5,784 nt of DNA from JADMII01 sp036278595 (GTDB lineage: Bacteria > Chloroflexota > Dehalococcoidia > DSTF01 > JACRBR01), in assembly GCA_036278595.1 (NCBI GenBank), contig DASUKS010000262.1, forward strand, positions 1-5,784, read 5' to 3'. A model generated the notes under the pieces. That model saw nothing but the letters and a program-made list of their open reading frames with translations, did no database searches and was not told the DNA's origin. The translations under genes and the position numbers were made by a program. Of this stretch, positions 5,322 through 5,784 are shown one piece after another (the first letter of the stretch is position 1; every line of letters starts with the position of its first letter).

Positions 5322-5784
5322 ATGCCAGCACTCCACAATCGCACGGTCCGGACACTCGCGGTCAAACTCGCGGTCGCAGCGGCGTTCGTCGGCACTGCGA
5401 CGCCGCTAGCGGCGCTGTCGCACGCGCGTCTCGCCGGGACCGGTGCCGAGGTGATGCTCATCGGCGTGGTGCTGGCGGCGTTTTTCGGCGGCATCCCGAG
5501 CGCGCTCTTCGCGACGGTATTCGCCGCGCTGAGCATGGACCTGTTCGTGCTGCCGCCGCGGTGGCGCTTCGAGCCGATGGCGGCCTCGCACTGGATCCAC
5601 GCCCTGGCGTTCCTCGTCGCCGCGCTCGTCGTAAGCACACTGTACGCGGCGGTGCGGCGCTCGGAGGCGCGGGTGCAGGGTCTGCTCGAGGACGAGCGGT
5701 CGTCGAAGGAAGAGCTGGAGCGCCTCACGGCCGACCTGCGCGACGCGAACGAGGTGAAGGACGAGTTCATCGGGCTGGTGTCGC
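5322..5784 (+). CDS. Sensor histidine kinase with KdpD-like DUF4118 membrane domain (5' part, cut by window end)
   Basis: The frame runs open from ATG 5322 to the window edge, 154 complete codons. The N-terminus has hydrophobic segments at about 11-33, 43-75 (long enough for two helices) and 90-111. Between them is DLFVLPPRWRFEP (73-85), which matches the FFFLPP-aromatic pattern of DUF4118, the transmembrane domain of KdpD. A charged, probably coiled-coil linker follows (about 112-145), then VKDEFIGLVS (145-154), the start of a HisKA domain. The next codon begins with c, as a His codon would, so the window probably stops exactly before the phospho-acceptor His. The cytoplasmic KdpD and UspA-like N-terminal domains are absent, so this is not a true KdpD. 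It should autophosphorylate and pass phosphate to a response regulator encoded off-window; the signal is unknown. Start: the frame is closed by TGA at 5241-5243 and has no other ATG. No clear Shine-Dalgarno (CAGGAA at 5293-5298 is too distant). Confidence 0.82.
   Translation, partial: MPALHNRTVRTLAVKLAVAAAFVGTATPLAALSHARLAGTGAEVMLIGVVLAAFFGGIPSALFATVFAALSMDLFVLPPRWRFEPMAASHWIHALAFLVAALVVSTLYAAVRRSEARVQGLLEDERSSKEELERLTADLRDANEVKDEFIGLVS

Overview
The window comes from a GC-rich bacterial chromosome (roughly two thirds G+C by eye, with long antisense open frames typical of such DNA). Gene content, an apparently leaderless gene and intergenic hairpin repeats would fit a high-GC free-living bacterium; Chloroflexota is my best guess, but nothing here proves the phylum. 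I see no phage, transposase, integrase, CRISPR, tRNA or rRNA signal.

Layout. On the minus strand, reading right to left: an amidase-signature hydrolase (2952 to 1489), then a TldE/PmbA-type protein (1353 to 4). They are separated by 135 bp holding two tandem copies of a hairpin repeat, and a possible decayed third copy runs into the amidase 3' end. On the plus strand: a two-lobed GNAT N-acetyltransferase (3017-4030), a 370-bp gap rich in secondary structure, a TauE/SafE-family membrane transporter (4401-5228), and the first 154 residues of a membrane histidine kinase with a KdpD-like DUF4118 sensor region (5322 to the window edge, cut at the expected H-box). Amidase and acetyltransferase are divergent across a 64-bp spacer that carries a Shine-Dalgarno for the former and a good sigma70-like promoter placing the start site almost on the ATG of the latter.

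How the genes may work together. The amidase and the TldE-like protein could be cotranscribed and both relate to peptide or amide hydrolysis, but no shared pathway is demonstrable. The transporter and kinase are adjacent and co-oriented, 93 bp apart; the kinase's partner regulator would lie off the window. I found no convincing evidence of a new multi-gene system. The most noteworthy items are the repeat element that appears to supply the tldE-like ribosome binding site, the leaderless acetyltransferase promoter, the folded DNA/RNA upstream of the transporter, and the transporter's soluble insert.
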